Below the pieces are notes generated by a model. That model did not search any database, had not been told where the DNA came from, and saw only the letters and a program-made list of their open reading frames with translations. 64,000 nucleotides of DNA. Source: Hyphomicrobiales bacterium. GTDB lineage: Bacteria; Pseudomonadota; Alphaproteobacteria; Rhizobiales; Rhizobiaceae. Positions 62,024 to 64,000 of this stretch are shown here, piece after piece; positions within the stretch are counted from its first letter, which is position 1; every line of letters begins with the position of its first letter. The stretch is taken from contig UBXG01000005.1 in the NCBI GenBank assembly GCA_900469475.1, forward strand, positions 124,001 to 188,000, written 5' to 3'. The translations under genes were made by a program, and so were the position numbers.

Positions 62024-62049
62024 GACAAAACCCGGCATTGCTGCCGGGC
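62024..62049 (-). terminator. terminator of the cold-shock gene
   Basis: CCCGGCA (62031-62037) and TGCCGGG (62042-62048) pair perfectly around a 4-nt loop; on the minus strand the stem is followed by TTTTGTCATT. Confidence 0.88.
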
Positions 62050-62080
62050 CTCAACTCGAATTTGATAACCGTAGGGTGTC

Positions 62081-62296
62081 TCAGCCAGCAATCTGCAGAT
62101 TGACGGCCTTCGGTCCCTTGCCGCGGCGATCCGGTTCCGTGTCGAAGCTTACCTTCTGGTTTTCCGACAATCCTGCCAGACCAGAAGCCTGAACTGCAGA
62201 AATGTGTACAAAGATGTCTGCGCCACCCTTGTCCGGTTTGATGAAACCGAAGCCCTTATCGGTATTGAAAAACTTTACAGTGCCAGTCTCGGCCAT
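62081..62296 (-). CDS. cspA: cold-shock protein (CspA family)
   Basis: A 71-residue single-domain nucleic-acid-binding protein. RNP1 KGFGFIKP and RNP2 DIFVHISA are intact, and the start MAETGTVKFFNTDKGFGF is family-like. It probably melts RNA secondary structure. A long 5' region (about 500 bp to the next gene) suggests cold-regulated leader control, as for many csp genes, but no such structure was demonstrated. AAAGGA precedes the ATG. Confidence 0.96.
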   Translation of the reverse strand: MAETGTVKFFNTDKGFGFIKPDKGGADIFVHISAVQASGLAGLSENQKVSFDTEPDRRGKGPKAVNLQIAG

Positions 62297-62793
62297 GCCT
62301 CAGGTCCTTTTCTCTCTGCCCACCATCCACACGGGCAGCATTACTTCAGTTGCCCTTGCGGGCGCTTGCAGGCAGTTCTCGAAATTTGAAGGAAAAGGTC
62401 CCCGTAACTCGGCATGGACGTGATGCGATGTTTGCCACCCCGCTTCTCGACCAAGCTGACCGGAATATTAGCGTTTCCGGCTCGCAATTCTATTAGGACT
62501 TCCCATGCTCTAAAAATGCCCGAACACTGTTGAGAGTGCTGTGTTTAGGGGAAATTGGCAAGCAAAAGTTTTTTAACGTGGCACAACGAGCACAATACCG
62601 TAACGCGAATATGTTAAGGCGATTCGCAAATTTTCCCACTTTGAAACAGGTTTCTAAGGGTTTTGCATCGTCCACGATATAGTTTTGACAAAATTTCCCC
62701 AAATCCGTTGGTGTGAACGGTCGTTTTCGATCGTTCGAAAAATTTTGCCAAGCCATAGAGGCACGCGACCGAAAGCCCGCATTTCCGGCGTTT
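62297..62793. other. long 5' region upstream of the cold-shock gene
   Basis: About 500 bp, AT-richer than its surroundings between 62480 and 62760. It likely contains the csp promoter and 5' leader. Several inverted and T-rich segments occur but no single structure stands out. A short minus-strand frame in it lacks support. Confidence 0.45.
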
Positions 62794-63684
62794 TTACGCT
62801 GCAGCGTCGCGCCGGCGTGTCAGTTCTGGGACCAATTCTACAGCGAGCATCGCCGCAAACATTAAGGCGCAGCCGGCATAGCCAAGCGGTCGGATGGTCT
62901 CGCCGAGCAGCAAGGCGCCGAGTGAAGCTCCGAACAGTGCTTCCGAAGACAGGAAGATCGCGGCCTGGGGTGCGGTCGTATAACGCTGGCCGATGATCTG
63001 CAGCGCAAAAGCCAGGCCGGAGGAAAAGACGCCGACGTACAGGATCTCGCCGAGTGCGGCACTTATATCGGCAATGCTGATTGGTTCGATGACGGCGGCA
63101 ACCGCGAGAGCGAGAACGGCGGTGACGGCAAATTGCGTGGCCGAAATACCGAGCGGCCGACCGGTTTCGTTGACGGCGGAGCCGGCGAGCGTGATTTGGG
63201 CTGCCCAGAAGAGGGCGCAGATCACAGTCAGGAAATCGCCAACGGTAAGGCGCGAGAAAGAGCCGCCCGAGAGCAGGTAGATGCCGCAAAGCGCCATCAA
63301 GGCTGCAGGCCAGATGACCCAATGCGGCGAGCGTCGCAGGAAGATAACGGCGATCAGCGGCACGAAGACCACGTAAAGGCCGGTTATGAAACTCGAGTTC
63401 GTGACGGTCGTCGTCAGCAGGCCGAGTTGCTGCGTTGCCGCTCCGCCGAAAAGAGCAAGGCCGATCAGCAAAAAGGAGAGCCAGTTGCGAGGCGTCAGGG
63501 GCTTCGCAGCCTTCCTGTTTTCCATCCACACGAAGGGCAGGACGACCAGGGTGGCGACGGCGAATCTGAGACCGATGAACCAGAAGGGGCCGATCGCCTT
63601 CATCGCTGTCGATTGCGCAACGAAACCGCCACCCCAGATCGCGGCGGCAAGCAACAACAACAAATTCGCCTGTATGCGAGACAT
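62794..63684 (-). CDS. EamA/DMT-family transporter
   Basis: A 296-residue membrane protein with ten helices in two EamA repeats. The first repeat includes LLLAAAIWGGGFVAQSTAM and the second ALFWAAQITLAGSAVNE; the C-terminal LSSEALFGASLGALLLGE is typical. Members export metabolites or amino acids. Start MSRIQANLLLLL has AGG six bases upstream of the ATG. Substrate unknown. It is the upstream neighbour of csp on the minus strand. Confidence 0.92.
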   Translation of the reverse strand: MSRIQANLLLLLAAAIWGGGFVAQSTAMKAIGPFWFIGLRFAVATLVVLPFVWMENRKAAKPLTPRNWLSFLLIGLALFGGAATQQLGLLTTTVTNSSFITGLYVVFVPLIAVIFLRRSPHWVIWPAALMALCGIYLLSGGSFSRLTVGDFLTVICALFWAAQITLAGSAVNETGRPLGISATQFAVTAVLALAVAAVIEPISIADISAALGEILYVGVFSSGLAFALQIIGQRYTTAPQAAIFLSSEALFGASLGALLLGETIRPLGYAGCALMFAAMLAVELVPELTRRRDAAA

Positions 63685-63783
63685 CTGCATCCTGCGGAAA
63701 GGGGAGGAAGAACGAGGCCGACCGTTAGCAGCTGCTTTTGCTTGCGGCAAGGCAGAAAGGCGCAAGAAGCGGAATGCTTCCCA

Positions 63784-64000
63784 CTAGCTTGCAGCCCTTG
63801 AAATCCTCAGGAGCGCACCATCGCTTTCATCCGTCGTTATCAGCAAGGCACCATCGGGCGCGACTATTACATCGCGCATGCGGCCAAATTTTCCCTCAAA
63901 TATGCGTTCCTGTTCGATGATCTTGCCTTTGCCGTCCTGGCTTAGCCGTGAGAGCAGCTCGAACTTCAGCGCCGTGACGAGAAAATCGCCATTCCACTCG
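63784..64000 (-). CDS. PQQ-dependent sugar dehydrogenase, C-terminal fragment (cut by window edge)
   Basis: The last 71 codons of a soluble aldose/sorbosone-dehydrogenase-type protein. WNGDFLVTALKFELLSRL, then IFEGKFGRMRDVIVAPDG and LLITTDESDGALLRI are the final blades of the six-bladed beta-propeller of the YliI/Asd family. The N-terminus lies beyond position 64000. These enzymes oxidise sugars in the periplasm using PQQ. Confidence 0.88.
   Translation of the reverse strand, partial: EWNGDFLVTALKFELLSRLSQDGKGKIIEQERIFEGKFGRMRDVIVAPDGALLITTDESDGALLRISRAAS

Noticed and set aside
62493..62756. An 87-codon minus-strand frame upstream of the cold-shock gene
   Set aside because: No ribosome binding site, unusual composition with many Cys and Phe, and it lies in the expected csp leader region; likely noise.

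Overview
The window is ordinary, gene-dense chromosomal DNA from an alphaproteobacterium of the order Rhizobiales, most likely Rhizobium or a close Agrobacterium-type relative. The evidence is the high GC coding bias, BA14K and DUF1236 proteins, a solo ClpS2, a long-form LeuA, a Bat-like MoxR/DUF58/DUF4159 cluster, an unfused petA-petB-petC operon, rhizobial palindromic (RIME-like) repeats, and a MarR/response-regulator/kinase trio that resembles Rhodobacter PetP/PetR. I saw no tRNA, rRNA, CRISPR array, prophage or insertion sequence.

Layout. 0-3.8 kb: end of a DeoR-type regulator, a BenE benzoate symporter, then leuA behind a leucine leader peptide and attenuator. 3.8-11.8 kb: an ABC exporter, an ECF sigma/anti-sigma pair, a metallophosphoesterase, a NUDIX protein, a glutathionyl-hydroquinone reductase and two GNAT acetyltransferases. 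11.8-21.3 kb: a minus-strand MoxR-DUF58-DUF4159-VWA membrane operon, divergent from a tightly overlapping DUF1285-NUDIX-CCA-transferase operon. 21.3-28.5 kb: small proteins, hemF, a GHSKG-motif protein, trmL, a second ABC exporter and a LysE-type exporter. 29-32.5 kb: the cytochrome bc1 operon petABC and apt. 32.5-47.3 kb: two overlapping MaoC genes, a membrane protein, ychF, clpS2, a GNAT gene, pth, a periplasmic binding protein paired with a membrane GGDEF/EAL protein, rplY, two tandem paralogous exported proteins, an MFS transporter and prs. The prs, rplY, pth and ychF genes keep one orientation but are separated by apparent insertions. 47.4-52.5 kb: a lipoprotein, an M24-fold protein lacking the usual metal ligands, pgeF, a MidA-type methyltransferase and lgt. 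52.7-58.4 kb: ubiK, a YbjN-like protein, proC, a CsaA-like tRNA-binding protein, DUF1349, then kinase, OmpR-type regulator and MarR regulator. 58.8-64 kb: small membrane and envelope proteins, an MBL hydrolase, a small P-loop kinase-like protein, BA14K, a cold-shock protein, an EamA transporter and the end of a PQQ-type sugar dehydrogenase.

Functionally the window mixes housekeeping metabolism (leucine, proline, heme, purine salvage, PRPP), respiration (bc1 complex), translation support (CCA addition, TrmL, Pth, L25, YchF), envelope maintenance (Lgt, PgeF, exporters) and signalling (ECF sigma, c-di-GMP, two-component). The strongest regulatory observations are the leuA attenuator, which appears to encode a leaderless leader peptide, and a 12-bp-arm palindrome upstream of the MarR gene. 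The strongest protein-level observations are the M24-fold protein without metal ligands, the tandem exported paralogs of unknown function, and the binding protein/GGDEF-EAL gene pair. No dramatic new system is evident.
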